Assembly: GCF_030272615.1 (NCBI RefSeq)
Contig: NC_081409.1
Coordinates: 242,667,924 to 242,731,923, forward strand
Direction of reading: 5' to 3'
Source: Cryptomeria japonica
Taxonomy: Eukaryota; Streptophyta; Pinopsida; Cupressales; Cupressaceae
Length of the DNA: 64,000 nt
Below, in pieces: positions 19,891-31,800 of the stretch. The first letter of the stretch is position 1, and every line of letters starts with the position of its first letter. The translations under genes and the position numbers were made by a program. The notes under the pieces were generated by a model. That model was given only the letters and a program-made list of their open reading frames with translations, made no database searches and had not been told where the DNA came from.

Positions 19891-22800
19891 CTGCAAGGCA
19901 AGTACTCTTCTAAAATTCAGCTTAAATGTTCATGAAACGCATCATTAATGTCTGCTCTGATTATAGTGAAAAGTTTGCATGATTATTAAAGATTTCTCAT
20001 TCTGCAAACTATATCATCTAAATATCATTCTATTAGCAAAAGGAATATGTATTCCTTAGCAAAAATTCATTCAAGGAATTGAGCAGCTCACATAATTCCG
20101 TTTTGGCATGATTAGTAAACGTATAAGCCGTTCCAATCCATTGCAAATAAAATATCTACAAACACAAGTGAAATATAAAAAACTTATCTTCTAGACCAAT
20201 AAAACATAATAAGGAATAAAATAACTAATAACTAATATAATATAAATAAGCATTCAAAAATCGATTTTTTTGGTATAACATAAAATTTATCAAAATTGTG
20301 AAAAAATTACAAAAAATCGATAACCAAGCTACAAAGCCCAATAACACAAAAACTAAGATGGCCACAGATTGCATTTCACAAGCTTCGTAATGATTTAGAT
20401 GGCAACCAAGATGCTGGACCACAGAGCCTACACTGGTAGGCAGTCATATTTCAAGCAAAAAACGTAACTCTTTCTAACTAAAAATGAGGTTGCAAAATTA
20501 GAATTGTCTATTAGGGTCTCAATATAGAAAGAATAAATGAGTCGAATGTTTATTCAAGGTGGGACTAAAAGCTCAAATATAAAAACATCACAGATCAGAC
20601 TGATCACTTACAAAAAGGATTACAAAACCCTCTGATAGGTGATTGTTTATCTTTCAGATTACCCCTTGAGTACATAATCAGATTCATTGAGATGTACTTC
20701 ATTCTCTAGTGTCCACTCTACCATGAAATCTGTGGGAAGAACTACTGTTCCAATGTCTGGTCTACGAAATCTGTAGAAGATACTATTGCTTATAAATAGA
20801 TTATGGTATTTCTCTTCCCTCTTTCTTCGACTACCCTGATCAGAGTTGCTTGGTGCTTTTTCTTCATGAGATCTATAGGATCAGGCATAGATCTATCTGT
20901 GGTTATCCCAGATATACCAACAAGGTTGATTACTTCCTTTTTGAACCTGTCACTATTGTTAGAAGTGGGTGTGAACTGCCCTTAAGACAATTCTGATTTG
21001 CATATGGACAGCTACAGATCAGTGAGGCATTGCTCTTCCTTGCAATCTATTACAGCTCAATTCTTTGCAGTGTTTTTCACATTGTTAGGTTGTTCTTGTG
21101 AACTGCAAGCTCAATTGTTTCCTAAATATTTATGGTTGTGTGAGATGCCAAACAAGGAGCTTGAGCCTTTGTGCTTCCTCGTGACTTGTTCCTCAAATTT
21201 TAATGATGTCACAACAAGTTCCCACAAAAATTTTGCATGATAGGAACTCCACAGTGGCTTGTATAAAATGACAGTGACTTACAACTAGTGCACTTCAAAA
21301 CTCTGTGCAGATCTATTTTGCAGTGATTCAGATGTGTGAAACTTGTTCCTTGTCATCTCTTTTGCAGCAAATTCTCCTAATCTTGTAAGGAAATTGGGGA
21401 CACTTTCCCTTGGTAAAGAGGAAACATTGATATTTTCTCATATACATACATGTAAATTAGCCTTCTACTTTGCAATGTCCCCTTTTCCCGAGTGAACATC
21501 CAGCAGAGATTTCTAACTTATTTTATTCCCATAGGCTAGGGTGTGCAATTATAAAGAAATAAATTAATTAAGTTGATTATTTTAAAGTTGTCCCAATGAA
21601 ATTAAATCCTAAGGATAACATTATTTTAATTAATTTTATTAAAGTGACTTGAGTGAAAACTAAATTAAAGATGATATAGTCACTTTATTAAATATTTTTA
21701 AAGTGATTTAAATGAAAAATAAATTAAATATTATAAGTCACTTTATTAAATAAAGTTTCTTTTAGAAATTTTAAGGAGGTTAAATCAGATATTTCTAGAA
21801 GATCCAGCTGAAACTTTAAAAAGAGAAGAGAGCACGTCATTTGGACATCTGGAGTTTTGATATTTCTTTCAGAAAGCTTGTGTTTGCAGGTTCAGCATGC
21901 CCTGGGATGAAAACTCTTGGATAAGATGGTTGTGTGGACGAAATCTAATTCAGCCTATTGGGTGGATTCGTTCAAGAATTCATATTTGTGGTTATTTGAT
22001 CAGTTGGTAAAGGATTGATAAAATTTGTGAAGGGTTTGAAGATTTTACAAATTTTGAAAGCATGCTACAGTAGTCCATACTGCTGCCACAGTAATCCACA
22101 CCTCTGCTACAGTAGTTTGTACCGCTGCTACAGTGTTGTGCTAAAGTACCAGGTTATTTCAGATTGCTTTAAAGTGTTTGAGATTGACAAATGTTGAGCA
22201 ATCTTTTAGTTTATTGGAGCATTTTCAGTTTATACCTTCTACTGGATATTTTATGCATGAAAGACTAAAATAGTTGAAATCATTTGTCATGGGAAGACAT
22301 CAGTAGCTAAGAGATACTTGTTAATGAATTCATACATATCTTTAATTTCTCGGTGTCTTTATCTCATATTGGGTAAATGGAAAATTGTTTTGTTGAGGGA
22401 TCAAATTTAATACATTCGACAGTCTTCTATAAAGATTTCCGATTGCAAACATATGAGCAGAGCTTAGTATGGAAGCATGAGAATATGGGGAAGGTAAGTG
22501 ACAGGAAATGGAGAGTGCTGGGTTTAATGTTTTGACAGTAATTTCTGTATGACAGCATTGTAAATGTGCCACTACTCTGACAGGGACAACAACATAACAG
22601 ACCTTCTCCAACATTTACAAGTGGCTGCAAATTATTTCTGAGCTATTCTGGGTTGTAAGAGCATTGTAGAGGTCAGCTATGACAAAATAAATCTGCAATA
22701 AAGATCAGAAATTAGTTAATCTGATCAGTCATTTTCTACAATAGGTTGATATGAGAATATTTCTATGAATAATCTTTAGATAGCAGCGATTCTCTGTGAT

Positions 22801-25800
22801 ATATATGCTTGAAACTTATATGACTGGAGGAATATTACATTGTATGTGAACCAAATTTCAGTAAAGGTTATTACAGTGGTATCAGAGCCATTGTTCTTGC
22901 TAGCCTGTGTGAACTGCTGTAATACAAATTCATGTAAAGGAAACAATGAAATATGCAAGGAGTTATGAGAGATTCTATGGCAGAGATGACTCGCATATTA
23001 AGAGACGTGAATCAACAACGGAATGTTAGTAGATCCAATCAGGTTTTTGCAGAAGGAAGTAGCTCGGCTAACAGCAAGGTTTCAATTAACCCACTCAAGA
23101 AGACATTCAAAGCCAAATTTTTACAAAGAGAAAAGTCAGGCTTCTTTGAGGGAAAACAGCCTATACGGTATACACCCACAACAAGAGAATGAAGTGACAA
23201 GATACCACGCTGACTAAATTGTCCTAGATCCGGCCATCCGTCGTTACATGTCTTTTGAGGAGTACTAAGATATGATAATAAGAAATGGGCAGACGAGGAG
23301 AAGGTACAGAGAGCAAGAGCCATTCTTGAAGAAGAAGAAGAGCCCAAGATGATGGAACATGAATAGTGAAGGATACATTGAAGCCAGTACAACAAGAGGA
23401 GGTGATAACAAAGTGGGAAGAAAAATTGAAGCTAGAAGACACCATGGAGGAAGAACAAGAGGAACCTAATAAGCAAGTTGAAGTTATAGATTTTTCGATG
23501 GGGAAGATATTTTATCGACTTCAAATGATTGCATGTGTCAGCAAAGTAGTGAGGAAGTTAAGGAAAAAGCATCACTTGTTGAATGTGAATTCTATGATGG
23601 AAGAAGATGCACCCAAACATGTAACATATTTTGCATTTCCACGCGATGAGTCATTGATTGATTTACAAAAGAGCACGGAGGATGGATATGTTGTTGAGAA
23701 GAACCCCTTGGTTAGCCCTAAGTTAGGAGTTTTGAATCACAGAAATGGAGAAGTTGAGGACATCCCAACAAATTCTGTCTTGGTGGAAGTGGTTGACCAT
23801 GTGCTTTGTTTCCAAAGGTATGACAATCTGTTGCTTCCTATGTTACTACAAAAATTTTGTCACCAAGGAAGGTATGCAAAAAATTGTGATAGAGTAAGAG
23901 AAACAACTTGTAGTATAGGGTATGTGGACTATTTGCTCCAAGTTCCAAATTGTTTTTATCCATGTAATCTCTTGCAGGTCAACGAGAATAGAGACAGTGG
24001 TGTTACTCTTGAATCTTCCATCTCTTGTGTCCAGAATGAATTGAAGTTTGTGAGGAATCACTTAGGGTGTGTTGTGCATTCTAACCACATTGTGGAAGAT
24101 CGGTGTCCACAACCTATAAATCACTCATGGAAGCCAGGTACAACAATTGAAGACAAGATAATCGGTGATAGCAAAATGGAGATAGTCACCATGGATTGTT
24201 TGATGCTGGATGATGATAAGCAAGATGGAGATCATTTTGATATTGAAGAGTTTATAACTGAACATGGTGTGGTTTTTGTGGATCCAAGCCACATACAAGA
24301 TGTGACATTCCATGATGATCTCACAACTCCTTGCGTCATGAAAACACAACTTCCTACTATCATATTCAAAAGACACAAGGTATGTAAAGAAATTTATATC
24401 TCATGTATTTAGAGAGAATCAGAACAATTTTGGATTTGCAATGGCAGCATCCCATTGAAGAGATAATTATGGAGACCAAGACATTTCCTTAGGAAAGATG
24501 CTTCATTATGATAATGCTCGGTTTGACTTGGCTGTACTCAATATCACTCTCCGAAGGTGGCCACCAAATGAAATAATTGCAAAATGGGAATTTCGTGTTG
24601 AAGGTCACCAACTAAATATGTCAGGGATAAGTGTGGGCTGCAAGATGCATCAGCCAAAGGCTGCTGCAGAAATTGTTTCAGACCTTATATCTGCTGATTT
24701 CTATAATTCCAGCTACTACATTTCATTGTTAACATATGAACAAGTGTTTCTGTCACATGGTTGCTGATTTTGAAAGGTTCCAGGGGTATGCAGTTCTTTG
24801 TGCGTGGATTTTCTGCTACTAATCAGTTATTCTGAGCTTCCAAATAATGCATAGTGCTGATTATTAATATTATAGTTTCCTAAGTTATTAATGCTCAATA
24901 ATGTAATATATTGTAATTTTAGTTTCTTATTAGAAACTTTCTATTTTGTATTTCTTTGTAATTCTTTATAATGATCTTCATGATCATTCGTAAATACAAC
25001 AATCATTTTTTACCAGATTACTTTTGTAATATGGTATCAGAGCACTGGTTATTTCGAAATAATTTTTCAATTAAAAATTCGTAATGAATTTATTTTTAGT
25101 TTTCTGAAAAATTTCTTTGATTCTTCGAAATAGCTCCTGGTTCAGGTTTGGTGAGGGTTTTCGCAGATCTTTTCTGAAAATCGCAACTTAGTTTTCTGTG
25201 ACCTCGTGCCTGTATTCGACGTGATTTATTTCGCGTTTTGCGGTTTTATGTGAGGTTTTTCTGGGCACGGTTTTTTTTACGGATTTTTGCAGCTTGCGTG
25301 ACGTTTTTTATGTCCTCTTTCTACGCGAACAAGAAGATTTTCTGGGCATTATTTTTCCCACGTGATCTGCATTTTTCGCGATCTGGGCAACGGCGATCTG
25401 CATTTTTCGTGATCTGGGCGACGGCTCATTTTTTACCTAGGGTTTCTGTTTTTTGACTAGGGTTTTATACCCTCTATTTCAAGTCAGAATTTTTTTTTCA
25501 ATTACAGATTTCTTCGAGATCTCAACTAGGTCGTTGTCAGAATTTTCTGGGTGCATTGTTTTCCGTGCCTCGAAATTTGTACTAGTGGATTTCAATTCTG
25601 ATTTCAAATTCTTTCTGGGTTTTTCGCAAGGATTTCTGTGTCGTCTTTGGACTTTTTTGGGTCAACCGAAATTTTTTCTTGAAATCCATGTCATCCGTAC
25701 TCCATATTTTTTTTTGAAATTCGTACCTGTATCTGCCTCTGTTTTCTGCATTGGGATTTGTGCTTTGTATTTCGTGCTATTGCCTCTTCTCTGATTTTCG

Positions 25801-28800
25801 TTTTCCGTGCATTGGGAAACGTGTAAGATGGCGTCATTGACCAACTTGATGTTGGAAGGCAGTCAGCGATTCAACGGCAACAATTATAACACCTGGAAGT
25901 AGCGCATGCTGACAATCTTCGAATATCGCCGCCTAGATGATCTTGTTTTGGGAAAAGAATCTCATCCTTCTGCTTCCGGAGCCAATCAAGACAAATTTGA
26001 TGACCGCAATAGGGAAGCTGGCATGCTTCTCAAGCTCTCTGTCACAGATGACCAACTACCTCAGATTCCTTCTGGTCAATCAGCCTCAGAAATTTGGAAG
26101 CATCTGAAGGAGTTGCATGAGACATCTGACAAAAGCCAAGCGTTCTTCTTGAAGAACTAGTTGTTCTCCATCATGATGGATGAACACATGTCCTTACAGG
26201 AGCATCTCACGAAGATTAAGGACATTCAAGATCAGCTCGAAGCTATTGGTCGAAAAATGGAGGAAGAGGATATGGTAGTCATAACCCTCAAAAGTCTACC
26301 AAAACCCTATGAGCACTTCATAGAGACTCTCAACATTACGTCTACGAATGTTGATTTGAAATTTCTAGAGTTATGCACCAAACTTCTGCAGCAGTATCGC
26401 TGGAAACAACAGTTTGGTAGCGGTGCCACTTCATCCTCCTCTGAGCAAGCATTTGCAAACAAATCCTTTCACAAGGATAAAGGCAAATTTCAGTCATCTC
26501 AGTTCTCTCAGTCGAAGGGCTCTAGTCAGTCATAGGAAGGCTTGAAAAAGAAAAAGATTCAATGCAATTATTGTCACAAATATGGCCATCTGATTAAGGA
26601 TTGTCGCACTCGGATCGCTTCCGAACAGTAGAAGCAGGGAGGGTCTCAGCCTGAAGCCAATGTCACTGAGCACACAGAGCAGAAAGAGTCTGTCTTTTAC
26701 GCCTTCATGGCTAAAAGACCTGCAGACCATGTGAAATCTTCTGCTTGGTATATTGATTCTGGTGCTTCTCGGCATTTCACTCACAGGCGTGATTGGTTTA
26801 CATAATTCACTCCCTATACTAATTCAGTTATTTTTGGAGGAGGTGAGGAGTACACCGTTGTTGGCAAGGGCAACGTTTAGATACAATCTGGTGAGAGGAA
26901 TCTCATATTCCTCAATGTGTACTACATTCCTGGCATGGAACTGAACCTTCTCTCTGTGAGTCAGATTATGCAGCATTCTCCTCAGCTTGATGTCATCTTC
27001 AGTGCACATAAGTGTTATATTGTTGATCGTGTGACACGGACTACAGTTGTTGTTGGTATTGAGGATCATGGTCTTTTTAGACTTGTGGATACAGGTGATT
27101 CTCTTGAGCATGCCTTCGCAGCAAAATCCTCCTCTATCTCTCGTCTATGGCATCAACGATATGGTCACCTGAACATTCATTATCTTGCTCAACTTGTTCG
27201 GGAAGATTTAGTACATGGCTTACTTGAAATTCAAACTCAGAATCAGTGAGTTTGTGACGCTTGTCAGACTGGGAAGCAGCACAGGACACCGTTCAAGGAT
27301 GGTGACTCATGGCAAGCATCTAAGGTACTGCAGTTGGTCCACGCTGATGTATGTGGTCCAATGAATACTACTTTTGTTGGTGCAGGTATTTCTTACTTTT
27401 TGTTGATGATTACAGTCGTAAGATGTGGGTGTACTTTCTTAGACAGAAATCAGATGTGTTTCCTTTATTTCAGAAATTTAAGGCCTTGGTAGAAAAAGAG
27501 TTTGGTTGTTCTATTATTACTCTTAGGTCTGATAATGGGGGGGAGTTTTGTTCTACTGCTTTCTCCACTTTCTGTGATACACATGGCATAAAACGTCAGT
27601 TAACCACACCATACACCCCTCAACAGAACGGCGTTGTAGAACGTCGTAACCGCACCGTTACAGAAATGGCTAGGTCTGTGTTGGAACAAAAAAATGTTCC
27701 TAAGAAGTATTGGGCAGAAGCAGTGTTTACTACAGTCTATCTCCTTAATAGATCTCCCACTCATGTTGTTAAAGGGAAGACTCCTGAGGAAGCTTGGATA
27801 GGTCGCAAACCCAGGATCAGCCATTTGAAAGTGTTTGGATTCCAGATGCCAAGCGCTCTAAGTTGGATTCCAAGAGTCGGAAGCTCATGTTTACAGGATA
27901 CAGTGACAACCATAAGGCCTACCGATTGATTGATGTAGACATTGATCGTCTCCTCTTCAATCGCGATGTTGTTTTTGATGAAGATCGAGGACCATTTCAG
28001 CTTTCCTCCTCTGAGCAGAATTCTGAGGATCTGCCGTTGAGGCTTTTGATTTAGGTGTTCGTCTTCCATTTGGTTCACCTGATGGGAGGGATGATGCAAC
28101 TTTTGTATTTGATGATGCACTACCTGAATTTCCTCCGGATGATGCTAATCTTCCACCTCTAGTTCCAGTTATTCCTCCTCCATCTGATGTTGGCACATCT
28201 ACTCTCCGGCCTAAGTGGTGGGCTAAGACCATCAACGATCTTCGTTGATGAGCTCATTGAGGGTAGATCTTCCAGAAATAAGGGCAAGCAGCAAAATACA
28301 GTTAACTTTGCTCTCATGGCCAACATTCATAGCATTTATGAGCCTCAGACTTATACTGAAGCAAAAGGGATTCCAAAGTGGGAACAGGCAATGGACGCAG
28401 TATACCAGAGCCTTTTGAAGAACAACACCTGGGTTCTCTTTGATCCTCCTCCAGGGAAGAAACCCATTAGCTGCAAATCGGTCTGTAAGGTCAAGTATCA
28501 TGCAGATGGTACCTTGGCTAAGTACAAGGCCAGATTAGTTGCTCGAGGATTCACACAGCGGGAGGGCAGTGATTATGAGGAGACATTTGCTCCTGCTAAG
28601 ATGAGTACCATTCGTCTTCTTCTCGCTACTGCAGCTCAGTTTGGATGGAAAGTCCATCAGATGGATGTTAAGAGTGCCTTCCTCAATGGTCAGTTGCAGG
28701 AAGAAGTCTACATGACGCAGCCTCCTGGTTTCAAGGCTGCCGGCAAAGAACATCAAGTATGTAGACTTGTTAAAGCACTCTTTGGGCTTAAACAAGCTCC

Positions 28801-31800
28801 TCGAGCGTGGTACATTAAGATTGATCAGTACATGGTTGCTCATGGTTTTCAGCGTTGCCCTTCTAATAGTAATTTGTATATCAAACACTCTGGTGATGAT
28901 ATTCTCTTTCTTATTGTCTATGTGGATGACTTGATCATTACTGGCAGTTCAACACATTTGATTGCAGAAATCAAACAGGATTTGTGCAAGGATTTTGATA
29001 TGACAAATTTGGGGCTTCTCCATTATTGTTTAGGTGTTGAGGTTTGGTAGACTGATGGTAGCATTTTTATTTCTCAGTCTAAGTATGCCAAGAACTTGCT
29101 TGACAGGTTTTGAATGCAGGATTGCAAACCTGCTTCCACGCCTATGGAGACTAGCTTGAAGTGGTCAGCCAAGTTTGATTCTCCTCCTGTAGATGAAACA
29201 CAATTCAGGCAACTAGTGGGCAGTCTCATCTATCTTACTGCTACTAGACCTGATCTCAGTTTTGCAGTGAGCTACATTTCACGCTTCATGACAGCCCCCA
29301 AGGTTGATCATTGGGTAGCAGCGAAGCGTGTGCTGCGTTATGTGAAAGGCACCTCTGATTATGGACTTCTTTACACTCGGAGTCATGATCCTAGCCTCTG
29401 GGTTCACAGATTCAGATTGGGCAGGCTCGGTTGATGACAAGAAATCAACCTCTGGATATGTGTTCAGTTTGGGATTAAGTGCAGTCACTTGGACTAGTAA
29501 GAAGCAGCAGGCAGTGGCTCTGTCCTCGACAGAAGCAGAATATCGGGGAGCAGTTAAGGCAGCTTGTGAGGCAGTTTGGCTTCGTCGGATGCTTGCGGAT
29601 AAGCAAATATCTCAAGCAGGTCTGACTCCTTTGTTCTCTGACAATCAGGGAGTTCTCAAACTTGCCAAGAATCCAGTCTTCCATGAAAGAACAAAACATG
29701 TAGAGCTTCATTGTCATTACATTCGACAGTTGGTTAAAGACAGATCCATTTAGTTGCTATGTTCCTTCAGCGGAGCAGCAAGCCGATATTCTCACCAAGC
29801 CCCTCAGTACAGATAAGTTTGTAAAATTCAGGGGGTCTATTGGTGTAGTTGATAGATTGAGCATTAAGGGAGGGTATTAATATTATAGTTTCCTAAGTTA
29901 TTAATGCTCAATAATGTAATATATTGTAATTTTAGTTTCTTATTAGAAACTTTCTATTTTGTATTTCTTTGTAATTCTTTATAATGATCTTCATGATCAT
30001 TCGTAAATACAACAATCATTTTTTACCAAATTACTTTCGTAATATTGATCTAAGTCACAAGGATTGAATTCGAGTTTGAATTAGTGTTCGGCAACTATAA
30101 AATTCAGATGAAATTCGGTGAGGGGAAAAAAATTGGAAAAAAATTCGAGATTAAATTCGTCTAATATAAATTTATTTTTAAAAATATAAAAAATAAATCC
30201 ACACATAAAATACTTTTATGTTCAATTTTATTAGAATATTATCTTTCTCTTTGTGTTATTAATGGTCATTTAAGTTGTTTCTAATTTCGCCTCTAGTTAA
30301 CGATTGTTTCTTTTAGAAACATCGTCTTTGCAACTCTATTTAAAGGAGCTTCGTCTCCTTGATTAATTGAACAACATTGATTCTTTGAAATCCATATGCT
30401 TTTGCATCTCTATTATGGTATCAAAGCAGAGAATTAAATTTATTTGAAATTTCTTTGTTATTCTAAAAATTTTCAAAAGGAATTTTTTAGAAAAAATTTC
30501 AAAATTTCAAAAGTTTTTCGAAGTGGTTTGCTTCTAGTTCATGGATTTTTTGCTGCAAATCGCATCGCGTGTCTTTACCCTCGATCCACGTCTATTCTCC
30601 ACGCGTTTTTACTCGATCTGGTTCATTCATGGCCGCCTAGGGTTTTTGAAATTTCCAACTAGGGTTTTGACCCTTCAGTTCAAGTCAAAAATTTATTCTG
30701 GTTGCAGACTCTTGGTGGATTTTTCAAGACCTCAACTGGGTCGTCGCCAGGTTTTTTTGGTGCATTATTTTCCGTGCCTCGATATTTGAGCCGTCGGATC
30801 TATATTCTGATTTCAGATTCTTGGTGGGTTTTTCGAGAGCTTTTTTGGGTTGGTCTCAGATTTTTTCTAGGTGCCTCGAATTTTGTGCTTGTGTGCCTTG
30901 GAATTTGTGCATGTACTTTGTTTGTGCATTGAACTTCGTACCTCGAGTTTTGTGCATTCAACATCTTCTCATTATCTCGTTTTTTCGTACCTCAAAAAGC
31001 GTGAAGATGGCTTATGGGCATCAATGTTTGTTTCGGTTTTTAATATTTTTTTACCTAAAAAAAATTCTGATGGGTTTTAATATTTTTTTGCCTTAAAAAA
31101 ATATGTGGATTTTAATAATTGTCCTAAAAAATTATCTGTGGGTTTTTTAATATTTTGTCCCCGAAAAAAATCATGGGAGGGTTTATGATTTTTTCCTCAA
31201 AAATTGTACTTTGCTACAGTCTGTGTTTAGTCACACTAGAGTTGTTGTGTGAACATCTGCACTAGTCTCTTGTTTGCAGTCTATTTTCGGGCATCTTACT
31301 CATCTGCAATAGTTTGGAGGGTTTGCCGATTTTTTCCTCAAAATCGTGACAGTTGTTCTTGGTGTGTCTCTGGTTACAGGGAGGGACGGTTCTCTAACAT
31401 CAGGTTGGACGGTTGGTGTTTTTTTGGGTATCTCCAGAAGTTCTGCAGTTTCTGGGAGGGTTGGTCGCAGACTCATCTCAAGTGGCAAAGTCAGTGGCAA
31501 GCTCTTGTCTTTTGTTGCAGCATGTTCTGAGAAGAAGGGGGCAACCTTCTCTATTATTTCTCTTGGTAGTTAGAACAATGACGATTAAGGGAGGGTAATT
31601 GTGTTATTAGTTTCGCCTCTAGTTAACGATTGTTTCTTTTAGAAACATCGTCTTTGTAACTCTATTTAAAGGAGCTTTGTCTCCTTGATTAATTGAAAAA
31701 CATTGATTCTTTGAAATCCATATGCATTTGCATCTGTATTAAATTTGAATACATTATAACAAATTAAAGAACACTATAATATAAAATATGATTAACATTT

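Larger units (their letters stand above)
24862..30044 (+). mobile_element. Copia LTR retrotransposon, full-length but disabled
   Basis: Two 170-bp LTRs (24862-25031, 29875-30044) differ at only two positions. Target-site duplication is CTGAT (24857-24861) / TTGAT (30045-30049). The PBS TGGTATCAGAGC starts at 25032 and the purine tract AAGGGAGGG precedes the 3' LTR. The LTR ends are the non-canonical TA...TA. The interior has an 800-base leader and a gag-protease-integrase-RT-RNase H polyprotein in Copia order. The reading is broken by about nine stops and about six small indels. It is nested in the 12-kb element. Confidence 0.92.
30229..31741 (+). mobile_element. non-autonomous Copia-related LTR element 2
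   Basis: LTRs lie at 30229-30415 and 31596-31741 (starts TATTAG / TAATTG, ends TATTA). A perfect target-site duplication AATTT occurs at 30224-30228 and 31742-31746. The PBS TGGTATCAAAGC starts at 30416 and TTAAGGGAGGGTA precedes the 3' LTR. The 1.18-kb interior has the shared Copia leader, a bare start codon context (AAGATGGC, 31005-31012) matching the Copia gag start, and then a hairpin array as in element 1. No enzyme domains are present. The 3' LTR lacks about 40 bases of the 5' LTR near its start. Confidence 0.88.

Noticed and set aside
22877-22889. TGGTATCAGAGC strings as tRNA gene ends
   Set aside because: Each lies directly inside an LTR end, so they are primer-binding sites. No tRNA cloverleaf with A and B boxes surrounds them.
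27351-27929. Copia frame change near 27383 as programmed frameshifting
   Set aside because: It lies inside the integrase domain and several similar small indels follow, so it is simple decay rather than a gag-pol frameshift site.
30444-31598. Open frames over the 30.2-kb element
   Set aside because: Same reason: T-rich leader sequence read in several frames, with no conservation of frame against element 1 apart from the gag start context.
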